NCBI RefSeq assembly: GCF_002531935.1
Contig: NZ_NWSV01000028.1
Span: forward strand, 1 to 64,000
Direction: 5' to 3'
Length of the DNA: 64,000 nucleotides
Source: Rhizobium chutanense
Lineage (GTDB): Bacteria; Pseudomonadota; Alphaproteobacteria; Rhizobiales; Rhizobiaceae
The position numbers were made by a program, and so were the translations under genes. The notes below the pieces were generated by a model. It saw only the letters and a program-made list of their open reading frames with translations, ran no database searches and was not told where the DNA came from. Each line of letters begins with the position of its first letter. The stretch's first letter is position 1. Below, piece by piece: positions 28,256-36,659 of the stretch.

Positions 28256-28657
28256 ATGCTGACGGGCTCATGTCATTGCGGCAAGGCGAGCTGGACGCTT
28301 GAAGGCGATCCCGGTTCGATCACCGCCTGCAACTGTACGCTCTGCCGGCGCTACGGCACGCTGTGGGCCTATGATTACGAAGGAGAGCGGATCGCGCTCA
28401 CCGGCGAGACCGCCTCCTACACCCGCTCCGGCCGGGAGACCTCATCCCTCGAAATATTGTTCTGCCCATCCTGCGCCTGCGTCTTGAGCTGGCGCGGGCT
28501 GCGGCTTCAGAAGGATGGCCGCCGGCGCATGGCGGTCAATATGCGGCTTGCGCCGCCGGATCTGGTCGCCGATCTGCCCATCGATCATTTCGACGGCCTT
28601 GATACGTTCGAAGACCTTCCCTCCAAAGGGCGTTGCGTACGCGATCTCTGGTTCTGA
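28256..28657 (+). CDS. GFA family protein (glutathione-dependent formaldehyde-activating enzyme-like)
   Basis: A 133 aa zinc protein. All the Cys positions of the GFA/CENP-V fold are visible: GSCHCGK at residues 4-10, CNCTLCRR near 26, and FCPSCAC near 71. Gfa was proposed to form S-hydroxymethylglutathione; most family members are uncharacterised, so the activity is not certain. It is convergent with the VOC gene at 28688. Confidence 0.93.
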   Translation: MLTGSCHCGKASWTLEGDPGSITACNCTLCRRYGTLWAYDYEGERIALTGETASYTRSGRETSSLEILFCPSCACVLSWRGLRLQKDGRRRMAVNMRLAPPDLVADLPIDHFDGLDTFEDLPSKGRCVRDLWF

Positions 28658-28687
28658 CGCCTCCCTGCTTCAACAGGCGACGGCCCC

Positions 28688-29161
28688 TCAGCCGCGCCGC
28701 GCCGCCTCGATCGCCGCAACGTCGATCTTCCTCATGGTCATCATCGCATCGAAAGCGCGTTTTGCCTGACCGCCGCCGGCCGCAAGCGCTTCGGAGAGGA
28801 CGCGCGGCGTAATTTGCCACGACACACCCCATCTGTCCTTGCACCAGCCGCACTCGCTTTCCTGGCCGCCATTGCCGACGATGGCGTTCCAGTAACGGTC
28901 GGTTTCCTCCTGCGTGTCGGTTGCGATCTGAAACGAGAAGGCTTCGCTGTGTTTGAACGCGGGACCGCCGTTCAGGCCGATGCAGGCAACGCCCGCTACC
29001 GTAAATTCGACAACCAGCACGTCTCCCTGCTTCCCGTCGGGATAATCTCCCGGAGCACGAATGACGGCGCCCACCGCGCTGTCGGGAAAGGTCGCGGCAT
29101 AAAACCGGGCGGCCGCCTCGGCGTCCTTGTCGTACCATACGCAGATCGTGTTCTTCGCCAT
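28688..29161 (-). CDS. VOC family protein, PhnB / 3-demethylubiquinone methyltransferase-like
   Basis: A 157 aa protein of the PF06983-type VOC group. Visible: TICVWYDKDAEAAARFYA at the start, VEFTVAGVACIGLNGGPAFK in the middle, ATDTQEETDRYWNAIV, and CGWCKDRWGVSWQITPR, the family hallmark. The C-terminus AFDAMMTMRKIDVAAIEAA is also typical. The start at 29161 has AAAGGAA upstream. Function unknown despite the historical name; no methyltransferase domain is present. Confidence 0.92.
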   Translation of the reverse strand: MAKNTICVWYDKDAEAAARFYAATFPDSAVGAVIRAPGDYPDGKQGDVLVVEFTVAGVACIGLNGGPAFKHSEAFSFQIATDTQEETDRYWNAIVGNGGQESECGWCKDRWGVSWQITPRVLSEALAAGGGQAKRAFDAMMTMRKIDVAAIEAARRG

Positions 29162-29404
29162 TGCGCGTTCCTTTCGCTCCTCGTTTCGCATTCCGTTCTG
29201 AAACTAAGAGGCAAACCGTCTTTCTCCAGCCCATGGAAGCAATTTCACGGCAGCGAGTGCCGAGCGCTGCCGAGTGATCGCAAAGATCAGCTCGCCCGGA
29301 TCGCGCCCGATTGCAGTTATCATCGATCTGTAGCACGACTGAGCTAAACCGCTCTTTCGGTTCAGTAGCCCCTCTCATTGTCGCATTGGCTTGGAACAAC
29401 GCTG

Positions 29405-30004
29405 ATGATTTACCTGCTTCGCCATGGCGAGACCGTTTGGAACAGCCTGGGCCGCTTCCAAGGCCAGAAAGATTCATCGCTGACGGAGCGCGGTATCGAA
29501 CAAGCTGAGCAGGCCGCGAGGCTTCTGAAAAAGGAAGTCGCAGGCAGCGAGCGATCTTTCCAACTCTGCGTCAGCCCGCTCGGGCGAACGCAGGAGACTG
29601 CGGCTCACGTGAAACGGATATTGCCACTGGCAACCCACCTGGAACCGCGGCTGATGGAGGTGACCACCGGCTCTTGGGACGGCATGACGAAGTTCGAGAT
29701 CGACAACGAGTTTCCAAGAATGCTGGACGGGTCCGACGCTTTCGATTGGTATTTCAAATCTCCCGACGGGGAAAGCTTTGATGCTGCCTGTGCGCGGGCG
29801 AAGGACTGGATCTCAGGCATAGGTAGGCCGACGATCGCGATTTCTCACGGACTGTTCGGCAGATTGATACGCGGTATATATTCCGGCCTTTCAAAACGGG
29901 AAATGTTGGAACTGCCCGTTCCCCAAGACGGATTCTACCGCCTTTGCGATCAAGAATTCAGCCTGGTAAACGCTTCGTCCGATCCAATCGGCCTGAGCGC
30001 ATGA
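29405..30004 (+). CDS. Histidine phosphatase family protein (phosphoglycerate mutase-like)
   Basis: A 199 aa branch 1 histidine phosphatase. The catalytic RHG motif is at residues 6-8 (LLRHGETVWN), the second Arg is in CVSPLGRTQETA, the acid Glu in LMEVTTGSWDG, and the second catalytic His in IAISHGLFGRL. Start taken at the ATG of MIYLLRHGE, where the family starts. It may act on phosphorylated sugars, nucleotides or cobalamin intermediates; nothing nearby decides this. Confidence 0.93.
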   Translation: MIYLLRHGETVWNSLGRFQGQKDSSLTERGIEQAEQAARLLKKEVAGSERSFQLCVSPLGRTQETAAHVKRILPLATHLEPRLMEVTTGSWDGMTKFEIDNEFPRMLDGSDAFDWYFKSPDGESFDAACARAKDWISGIGRPTIAISHGLFGRLIRGIYSGLSKREMLELPVPQDGFYRLCDQEFSLVNASSDPIGLSA

Positions 30005-30073
30005 TAAGAGGTTTATCTGCGCCAACCACCCGGACCGCGACCGTCACGTGATTCAAATTCCAAGCAACGCGCT

Positions 30074-30094
30074 TTTTGTGTCCTCGACACAAAA
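30074..30094. promoter_or_regulatory. Perfect 9-bp palindrome upstream of a small gene
   Basis: TTTTGTGTC-CTC-GACACAAAA, 60 bases before the gene at 30154. A CTCGTGTCAGA sequence follows and repeats the half-site GTGTC. A dimeric repressor operator or a hairpin in the leader are both possible. Confidence 0.55.
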
Positions 30095-30153
30095 CTCGTG
30101 TCAGACTGTGCGTGCTGCGCATACGCCTGCGCGCCGATCGAGAGGCTGAAGCC

Positions 30154-30369
30154 ATGCACAAGTTCACCGTCACCATCACCCGTGAAATCGAGGCGGACAC
30201 CGCCGAGGAGGCCGCCCTGCTCCTGTATCAGGAACTCTCGAGGGGACCGGTCCCCGACCACTACTCTGTCACCGACGAGACAAGCGTAACCACCGAGGTA
30301 AAGCTGGATCGGGGAAAGGCAGATGAATTCGCCAGCATCGATCATACCGCCGACCCCGGCAATTGGTAA
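30154..30369 (+). CDS. Small conserved-type protein
   Basis: A 71 aa acidic protein (MHKFTVTITREIEADTAEEA) that looks like a beta-alpha-beta domain of the kind seen in small rhizobial proteins of unknown function. The ATG at 30154 begins at the expected strand; the ribosome binding site is weak (GAGAGG 13 bases away). A palindrome lies upstream. No function is assigned. Confidence 0.6.
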   Translation: MHKFTVTITREIEADTAEEAALLLYQELSRGPVPDHYSVTDETSVTTEVKLDRGKADEFASIDHTADPGNW

Positions 30370-30422
30370 CGTCAGTCAGCCTCTGGCCGACATCCGCTCG
30401 ATAGCAACCTCTGAGCCGCCTG

Positions 30423-30775
30423 ATGGATTACGATCCGCATTACCCGACAATCCTGCCCGAATTCCTTGCGCTTTCGCTCGTCTTTGTTTTGAACACCCTA
30501 ATCCCGTGTCGGCGATCTTCATCGCGCGAATGCTCACGCGACGTCGTTGGCTGCCGCACATAACCGCGTTTTTATGGGTATTTTTCTCGCCAATGACGCT
30601 TGTCGTATTGGCAACACCGACGATGGCGCCGGGAGAAGAACCCGGCCCCGGCGACGGGTTCATCGTGTTTCCCATCTTGTCGGAAATACCGGTTGTACTT
30701 GTTGTTTACGCCGTCGCTCTGCTTTATTTCCGCCTAACGCGACAACCCCCCTCCGCCTCCCACTCGTCCCCCTGA
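30423..30775 (+). pseudogene. Small membrane protein gene with a probable frameshift
   Basis: Two frames join into one plausible membrane protein: MDYDPHYPTILPEFLALSL with helix VFVLNTLI in the first frame (30423 to about 30505), continuing with VSAIFIARMLTRRRW and two more helices (FLWVFFSPMTLVVLAT; SEIPVVLVVYAVALLYF) in the second (about 30507 to 30775). Neither frame alone gives a sensible protein. It is either a decayed gene or a sequencing error of one base near 30505. An alternative is a shorter intact gene starting at GTG 30507. Confidence 0.4.
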
Positions 30776-30788
30776 GTTAGGAAAAGCC

Positions 30789-31559
30789 GTGACCTCACCT
30801 GTCAAAATAGCCGTCGCCGGCGCGAACGGCCGCATGGGCCGCACCATCGTGCCGCTTCTGGCCGACGATCCGGCTTTTGTCTTCGTCGGCGGCATCGGGC
30901 GTGAGGGCTCTGCAGGCGCCGGGCTGATTGACCGATCGGCTGCGATCGCCGAGACGGATGTGATCCTGGATTTTACGACAGGACATGCCGCTGCCGAACT
31001 TGCCGGCCTCTGCGCGTCGGCGGGCGGACCGGCCCTGGTGATCGGGGCGACCGGCTTCGAGCCGGATGAGCTCGAACGGATAGCAGAAGCGGCCCGCACC
31101 ATTCCGATCCTGCGCTCCGGCAACTTCTCCATTGGCCTGAACATGCTGCTCGGCCTCGTCGCCCAGGCCGCGCGCGCCCTTCCCGCTGAAGGTTGGGATA
31201 TCGAAATCCTCGAAGCCCATCACAACAGGAAGATCGACGCGCCGTCCGGCACGGCGCTGATGCTTGGTGAAGCGGCGGCCGAGGGCCGCGGCGTTTCCCT
31301 GGCATCCGTCGAGCGGCGCGGGCGCGACGGCATCACCGGCGAGCGGCCGCCCGGCGAAATCGGCTTCGCCGTCCTGCGGGCCGGCGGGCTCGTCGGAGAA
31401 CACAGCGTGCTGTTTGCCGCCGCCGAGGAAGTCGTCACACTTTCACATTCGGCTCTCGACCGCGGCATGTTCGCCCGCGGCGCCCTTGCCGCCGCCCGCT
31501 GGATTGCAGGGCGCGCACCCGGCGAATACGGCATGCGGGATGTCCTGGGTTTGGCATGA
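30789..31559 (+). CDS. dapB: 4-hydroxy-tetrahydrodipicolinate reductase family protein
   Basis: DapB catalyses the NAD(P)H-dependent reduction step of diaminopimelate/lysine synthesis. This 256 aa protein shows the nucleotide-binding VAGANGRMGR, SGNFSIGLNMLL, and the catalytic signature EAHHNRKIDAPSGTAL. The GTG start at 30789 has AGGAAAA upstream. It is shorter than the usual rhizobial DapB (about 270 aa) and sits next to an ornithine cyclodeaminase homologue rather than its usual partners, so it may be a second copy. Confidence 0.93.
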   Translation: MTSPVKIAVAGANGRMGRTIVPLLADDPAFVFVGGIGREGSAGAGLIDRSAAIAETDVILDFTTGHAAAELAGLCASAGGPALVIGATGFEPDELERIAEAARTIPILRSGNFSIGLNMLLGLVAQAARALPAEGWDIEILEAHHNRKIDAPSGTALMLGEAAAEGRGVSLASVERRGRDGITGERPPGEIGFAVLRAGGLVGEHSVLFAAAEEVVTLSHSALDRGMFARGALAAARWIAGRAPGEYGMRDVLGLA

Positions 31560-31664
31560 GAAGGGCGAACAGGCAGAGTGACCAGAGGCTTGAACGGCGT
31601 CGTTGAATCAAATTCTAGGCGCGTCTCTGACGCCTCCAAGAGAGCCTCATCCCTGAATCAGCGC

Positions 31665-32597
31665 CTACGACGGCACAGCCATCATATCGAGGATGGCCGA
31701 GGCGACGACGACTTCGGTTCCGGCGAGGCCGACGGAGCAGAACAGCGTTATCTCCTCGGACGATCCCCGCCCGGCCGCTTTCCCCGCAATGATGTCGGCG
31801 AGGTCGGCCATGCGATGCTCGCTGCTGGAGCCGGCCAGAAAAAAGGGCGACGCGTAGGCGCGCGCCTGTTCGGGCGAATCCGTCGCGATCACGGCTGCGG
31901 CAGCCGCTATATCCAACCCGAGTTCATGTCCGTCACGCGTTTTCGGCCCGACGGTGTTGATATGCACGCCGGGCTTTAAATCCCGTGCATGGATAACCGC
32001 CGTTTGGCTCGTCGTCGCGCAGATGACAATGTCGGCCTCGGCAACGGCTTCCTGAGCGCTGCCGGCAGGCTCGATATCAAGCCCCAAGGCGTTCTGCATC
32101 TCGCTTGCGAAGGCGGCGCGATTCTTCTCGTCGCGGCTATAGACGCGGGCGCGATCCAGATTTCGAACGGCGGCGGCCGCAGCAAGCTGGGTTCGCGCTT
32201 GCGCTCCGCTGCCGAGGATTCCGATGGTCCTGGCATCGGGCGGGCTGAGATGCCGGATGGCGAGACCTCCAATCGCACCGGTTCTGAGGTTGCCGAGGCG
32301 CTCTCCGAGAACGATGCCCTTCAACCTGGCGTCGTCGGCCGACCACACCGCGACGATCTGCGAATGCTCCGCCCCCTCGAATGTTTCATAAACCCGGAAG
32401 CCCGCGAGCGGCTTCTCGCCGAGAATGCCGCCGACGGTGAAGACGAGATCGCCGCGATCGGGAAACGAGACATGATGCCGAGGCGGAGAGATTAGCCGTT
32501 TGCCCGCTCTCGCTCGAAAAGCCGTCTCGAGTGCATCGATCGCGACCGCCATCAGGTGGCTGCCGACAAGATCTTCGTCCTTCAGGATTTTCGTCAC
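31665..32597 (-). CDS. Ornithine cyclodeaminase / mu-crystallin family protein
   Basis: A 310 aa NAD(P)-dependent enzyme. The Rossmann motif IGILGSGAQARTQL lies near residue 125, the family substrate region LGNLRTGAIGGLAIRHL precedes it, and VHINTVGPKTRDGHEL and an aspartate-bearing VIATDSPEQ follow. Members include ornithine cyclodeaminase, alanine dehydrogenase and imine reductases; which applies is not clear. I use a GTG at 32597, which has GGAGG 7 bases upstream, rather than a TTG two codons earlier. Confidence 0.9.
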   Translation of the reverse strand: MTKILKDEDLVGSHLMAVAIDALETAFRARAGKRLISPPRHHVSFPDRGDLVFTVGGILGEKPLAGFRVYETFEGAEHSQIVAVWSADDARLKGIVLGERLGNLRTGAIGGLAIRHLSPPDARTIGILGSGAQARTQLAAAAAVRNLDRARVYSRDEKNRAAFASEMQNALGLDIEPAGSAQEAVAEADIVICATTSQTAVIHARDLKPGVHINTVGPKTRDGHELGLDIAAAAAVIATDSPEQARAYASPFFLAGSSSEHRMADLADIIAGKAAGRGSSEEITLFCSVGLAGTEVVVASAILDMMAVPS

Positions 32598-32693
32598 GAA
32601 CAAACCTCCAGCCTATCCCGGCATCCTGCAACCCCAACTCCGCTTGAGGTCAAGAGGCCTGGAAACGATACGCTGATATGTCTGCTCAGGAAA

Positions 32694-33200
32694 TTAGCCG
32701 ACCAGGCGCCGCGCCATCATGACGTCATCGATCTCCCTGCCCTCCTCCAGAACCCCGCCCGGGATTCGGCCGATCTCGGCAAAGCCCTGCCGCTGATAGA
32801 ACCTTATCGCCACCGGGTTCTCCGCGCTGACGAAGAGCTCCAGCTGCCGGATGCCGATATCGCTCGCGTGATCGGAAACCGCCTCCAGCAGCTTCCCGGC
32901 AAGACCCGACCCACGCAGGTGGGCGCTGACATAGACCATGACGATCGTGGCGCGATGGGCCATTTTACTCGGCCGCTGCCGAAACAGTCCCATAATACCG
33001 ACCGGGGTTCCGTCCTGGAAGGCAATGAACACCGGCTCGTCCAGACGTTTGACCCACTCCTCGTCGGTCAAAACCTCCCAATCTTCATAGCGGCTCGCAA
33101 AAGAGGATGGCTCGGCGCGCAGCGCTTCCAGACGGATCTGCCGGAAAGCGTCTACCTCGTCCGCCCGGATAAGCCTGATCGTCACGCTGCCTGGATCCAT
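32694..33200 (-). CDS. GNAT family N-acetyltransferase
   Basis: A 168 aa acetyltransferase. IRLIRADEVDAFRQIRLEAL starts the fold, MVYVSAHLRGSGLAGKLLEA is the acetyl-CoA-binding motif (R-x-x-G-x-A), and NPVAIRFYQRQGFAEIGR is the usual C-terminal strand-helix. An AGGAG site lies about 9 bases before the ATG. The substrate is unknown. Confidence 0.92.
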   Translation of the reverse strand: MDPGSVTIRLIRADEVDAFRQIRLEALRAEPSSFASRYEDWEVLTDEEWVKRLDEPVFIAFQDGTPVGIMGLFRQRPSKMAHRATIVMVYVSAHLRGSGLAGKLLEAVSDHASDIGIRQLELFVSAENPVAIRFYQRQGFAEIGRIPGGVLEEGREIDDVMMARRLVG

Positions 33201-33306
33201 CGGATAGCTCCTGGGATATCTCAGGCTTTGTCATGACAGCAGGCTCCTGCCAATGCAATCGGAGACGATGACGTCGACGGCATTTCCACTGCGCCGCCCC
33301 AGGCAA

Positions 33307-33365
33307 TCGCCCAAGAGAGCCTCATCCTGAAGTGCCCCGAAGGGGGCTAGAAGGACAAGGCGGGG
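33307..33365. repeat. Fragment of RIME-like repeat
   Basis: AGAGCCTCATCCTGAAGTGC, CCCGAAGGGGGCTAGAAGGA and GGCGGGGGCT are a degraded version of the modules at 49466-49642 (CTCATCCTGAGGTG, GCCTCGAAGGACGAGGGCGG). Confidence 0.5.
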
Positions 33366-33374
33366 GCTCTGCAA

Positions 33375-33695
33375 CTACTGTGCCGGAGTCCCCACCCGGC
33401 CACCCTTGCGGACGCCCGATTGATCTGGCGGCTGGGCCGCCGGTTGGTTTGTTGGCCGCAGGTCCCATTGATCGGGCGGCTGGACGCCCGGTTGCTTGCT
33501 CGCCGGTTCGCGCGTCGACCGCACGACCAGATTATCCGGCTGATCGGTTGACCCGGTCGCCGTTTGATCGGCTGATCCGGCCGTCGGTTCATCTGCAGAT
33601 TGATCGGTCGTTTGATCGCTCGGCCTGTCCATTCTGAAGGGTGCAACCTGATGGATGACGACGAGAAGAACTATCCCGACAACAGAGCACACCAA
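33375..33695 (-). CDS. Membrane-anchored protein with Pro/Gln/Asp/Thr-rich disordered tail
   Basis: A frame of at least 106 aa: a transmembrane helix (VVGIVLLVVIHQV) followed by 80 residues of low-complexity sequence with repeated D-Q-x-x-D and Q-P-x-D-Q units. The frame stays open and protein-like further upstream to about 33790 (RIAAQAALPISEGYALKYF), so the real start is probably earlier, without a clear ATG; a GAGGG site ahead of a CTG near 33715 is one option. Tail repeats are also visible at the DNA level (TGATCGG). Function unknown, start uncertain. Confidence 0.45.
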   Translation of the reverse strand: MVCSVVGIVLLVVIHQVAPFRMDRPSDQTTDQSADEPTAGSADQTATGSTDQPDNLVVRSTREPASKQPGVQPPDQWDLRPTNQPAAQPPDQSGVRKGGRVGTPAQ

Positions 33696-33791
33696 CGCGT
33701 AGAGAACGAAATACTTCAGTGCATATCCCTCGCTGATTGGCAGAGCGGCTTGAGCGGCGATGCGAATGATATTTCGGAAATATTGAATGAT

Positions 33792-34082
33792 ACTTAGAAA
33801 AAACGCAATAGTTTTTAAGTGAATGTTAAGAATTTTGGAAAATTGCGCCAGATAGAAGGGAACGTTATTGATGGAAATAAGGAAACAACTCCCGTATTGA
33901 TCGATTTATATTGGATCTCCCGGTAAAGGCGAAACGCGCCGATGATGGTTGTCGTCGCACCAACGCCATTGGCAGGAGGCTCGGCCAAGACAGCGCCGGC
34001 GATATAGGCTAGATTGCAGTGCGCAGACGGCCAGCTTCAAGGGGAGCGAGCTCTCCAGGATCGGCGGCAGCGAGGGGGGCGG
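33792..34082. other. AT-rich intergenic region
   Basis: The first 110 bases (to about 33910) are AT-rich and probably hold promoters for the leftward membrane protein gene. The remainder is GC-rich leader for the decarboxylase gene. No gene was seen. Confidence 0.4.
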
Positions 34083-35480
34083 ATGTCGGCAATTGCATCT
34101 CTGTTTCAGGAGGCTGCCCGGCTTGCGGCGGGGTTTCGGCAGGCAGCACCTCCCCGGCACGTCCCCACGCACGACTATGCTACCTCGCTTGGCTGTTTCG
34201 ATGAGCCGCTGCCGGCGACCGGTTCCGATATGCTTGACGTTATCAGGCGGTTGGCGAAAGACGCCGAACCGGGGTTGCATGCAACCACCGGCCCGCGTTT
34301 TTTCGGCTGGGTCATCGGCGGCTCCCATCCGGTCGGCGTCGCGGCCGATTTCCTCACCAGCGCCTGGGGCCAGAATGCCGGCAACCATGTCGCCGCCCCG
34401 GCCGCGGCCGCCGTCGAGACCGTTGCGGCGAGATGGCTGCTCGATCTCCTGCAACTGCCGGCCGAAAGCTCGGTCGGCTTCGTGACGGGCGCGACGGTGG
34501 CGAACTTCACCTGCCTTGCCGCCGCGCGCGGCGAGGTGCTGCGACAGGTGGGCTGGGATGCCGATGCCAACGGCCTGTTCGGCGCACCCGAAATCACCGT
34601 GCTGATCGGTGACGACGCTCACACCACGGTGTTCTCCGCGCTGCAATTCCTGGGCCTCGGGCACGATCGCGCGCTGCGCCTGCGTACCGATCCGGTAGGG
34701 CGGATAGACCCGGCCGCGCTGGCTGGCACGCTGGATACGGTCTCCGGGCCCGTCATCGCCATTCTCCAGGCCGGGCAGATCAATACCGGCGCCTTCGACG
34801 ATTTCGCCGCCATCATTCCGCTCTTGAAGGCAAAGCGTGCCTGGGTGCATGTCGACGGTGCCTTCGGCCTCTGGGCGCAGGCATCGGTAAGGACCAGCCA
34901 ACTCAGCCGCGGCATCGAAGCCGCCGACAGCTGGGCGACCGACGGCCATAAATGGCTGCAGACGCCCTATGATTGCGGCTACGCTATCGTCCGCAACGAA
35001 CTCGCTCATCGCCGCGCCATGACGATCGCCGCAAGCTACCTGCCGCTCGCCGGCGAAGGCGAACGCGATCCCTCCCACTACGTGCCGGAGCTATCCAGAA
35101 GGGCTCGCGGCTTTGCCACCTGGGCGATGCTGAAACATTTCGGGCGCCAGGGTATCGCCGCCCTCATCGACCAGTGCTGCGCCTCGGCGCGTGAGGTGGC
35201 CGATCTGCTCGCCCGCGAGCCCGGCATCGCCATTCTGAACGAGGTGACGCTGAACCAGCTGATCATCCGCTTCGGAACCGGCCTGCCCGCCGAAGACGGC
35301 GATGCCCTGACCCGAAAGACCATCGAAAGGATCCAGGCGGACGGCGCGATCTTTGCCGGCGGCGCCAAATGGCACGGCCGCGACGTGCTGCGCCTCTCCG
35401 TCACCAATTTCCAAACGACATCCGATCAGGCGCAACTCGCTGCCCACAGCATCATCGCCGCGTTCAAGAGTGTCAGCTGA
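34083..35480 (+). CDS. PLP-dependent group II decarboxylase / aminotransferase class V-like enzyme
   Basis: A 465 aa fold type I PLP enzyme. Visible: a GFVTGATVANFTCLAAAR cofactor-phosphate loop, DDAHTTVFSALQFLGLG with the ring-stacking His, HVDGAFGLWA with the Asp that pairs with the pyridine N, and ATDGHKWLQTPYDCG, where Lys forms the Schiff base (near residue 290). This pattern is that of pyridoxal-dependent decarboxylases (glutamate, tyrosine, DABA types). Substrate is unknown. A GAGGGG site precedes the ATG at 34083. It stands alone. Confidence 0.9.
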   Translation: MSAIASLFQEAARLAAGFRQAAPPRHVPTHDYATSLGCFDEPLPATGSDMLDVIRRLAKDAEPGLHATTGPRFFGWVIGGSHPVGVAADFLTSAWGQNAGNHVAAPAAAAVETVAARWLLDLLQLPAESSVGFVTGATVANFTCLAAARGEVLRQVGWDADANGLFGAPEITVLIGDDAHTTVFSALQFLGLGHDRALRLRTDPVGRIDPAALAGTLDTVSGPVIAILQAGQINTGAFDDFAAIIPLLKAKRAWVHVDGAFGLWAQASVRTSQLSRGIEAADSWATDGHKWLQTPYDCGYAIVRNELAHRRAMTIAASYLPLAGEGERDPSHYVPELSRRARGFATWAMLKHFGRQGIAALIDQCCASAREVADLLAREPGIAILNEVTLNQLIIRFGTGLPAEDGDALTRKTIERIQADGAIFAGGAKWHGRDVLRLSVTNFQTTSDQAQLAAHSIIAAFKSVS

Positions 35481-35626
35481 GGGTGATCCGGTTCGAGTGG
35501 CTTATTGCAGCATATCCGGTCCTTTGCGTACGACGAGGGCGGGGTGGGCGTTCTTGCTCCAATCTTCCGTAAATGCATGTTACGACCTACCCTCGCCGAC
35601 CCTCTCACTCCAAAAGAGATCCAAAC

Positions 35627-35947
35627 GTGAAAAACGTCCTGTTCGTCTGCAGTCAGAACAAGCTTCGTAGCCCGACGGCGGAACAGGTTTTCGCGAGCTG
35701 GCCTGATATCGAAGTCTCCTCAGCCGGCACGAACAATGATGCCGAAAATCCGCTGTCGAGCGAGCTGATCGAATGGGCCGATATCGTCTTCGTCATGGAG
35801 AAGGCTCACCGTGCGAAAGTCCAAGGCAAGCATAGATCGGCCCTCAAGGGCAAGCGATTGATATGCCTTCATATTCCTGATGACTACGATTTCATGGACC
35901 CGTCGCTGGTGCAACTGCTAAAGGCAAAGGTGCCTCGGCATCTCTAA
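35627..35947 (+). CDS. Low molecular weight protein tyrosine phosphatase-like protein
   Basis: A 106 aa protein with the phosphatase loop CSQNKLRS (C-x5-R) at residues 8-15, a segment SSAGTNNDAENPLS, and a late YDFMDPSLV that supplies the Asp general acid. It is shorter than classical LMW-PTPs (about 155 aa) and belongs to a compact subgroup. The GTG start (MKNVLFVCS) is where the family starts. Substrate not known. Confidence 0.88.
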   Translation: MKNVLFVCSQNKLRSPTAEQVFASWPDIEVSSAGTNNDAENPLSSELIEWADIVFVMEKAHRAKVQGKHRSALKGKRLICLHIPDDYDFMDPSLVQLLKAKVPRHL

Positions 35948-36236
35948 ACAGTCATCCGGCGTCGACCAGCCTGCGGAACGAAGCGACGATCGGCAATTTC
36001 AGACGAACGGTTACCGAGCGCAACGCGCAGCAGACAGCATCATCACGGCGTGGACAGCGCCTGCTCCGGCCGCGCATCGCAAATGAAACTGTCCGCGAGA
36101 AGCCCCGGCCATTAACGCAAATGTGGAATATTTCCTGTCGCAAGAATGAAGGTCATGACAGGCTTCGCGGGGTCCAGTATTTGGCGTGCTCTTCAGGCGC
36201 GCTGACGCACCCGGCGTTACCGCAGACGAACCGGCA

Positions 36237-36659
36237 TCATCGTCGCACTGCGACAACCGAGCTGGCGCGATACCTCGACAGTTGCACCCGGTTGGATTGA
36301 TTGCCGCCGAACAGGTAGACGTACTGCCGGCGCTGGTCGATGTGATCGAAAAGGCTCACATGAAAGCGTCTTCCGGTGCGGATCACCACAACATCCCCTC
36401 GCCTGGCGGCGCCGAAGAACACCGGCTTGCCGAACTTCTTCCAGGACACCGCCATGTTGGGATTGGGCGGCGGTTCCCGCGAAGATCGCTTGGCGACGAA
36501 AGCCAGAAACGCTCCGCACCACGATACCCTGCGGGGGTTGATACTGAGGAAGGAGATGGAGCGTTCGTGCATGCTCTTATACTTGGATGCCGTGCCCAGC
36601 ATGTCCGCCTCACAGGGCACGGCAAGCGCCGTGAGGACGATGACGAGAATAACCTTCAT
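36237..36659 (-). CDS. Secreted CHAP/NlpC-like protein (TIGR02594 type)
   Basis: A 140 aa exported protein. Signal peptide MKVILVIVLTALAVPCEA; then RVSWCGAFLAFVAKR, with the Cys expected for a CHAP/NlpC peptidase, RRGDVVVI, a His in FHVSLFDHI and YLFGGNQSNRVQL, which together match the TIGR02594 pattern. Such proteins are predicted cell-wall amidases or endopeptidases; activity here is inferred. GGTGGG precedes the ATG at 36659. Confidence 0.75.
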   Translation of the reverse strand: MKVILVIVLTALAVPCEADMLGTASKYKSMHERSISFLSINPRRVSWCGAFLAFVAKRSSREPPPNPNMAVSWKKFGKPVFFGAARRGDVVVIRTGRRFHVSLFDHIDQRRQYVYLFGGNQSNRVQLSRYRASSVVAVRR

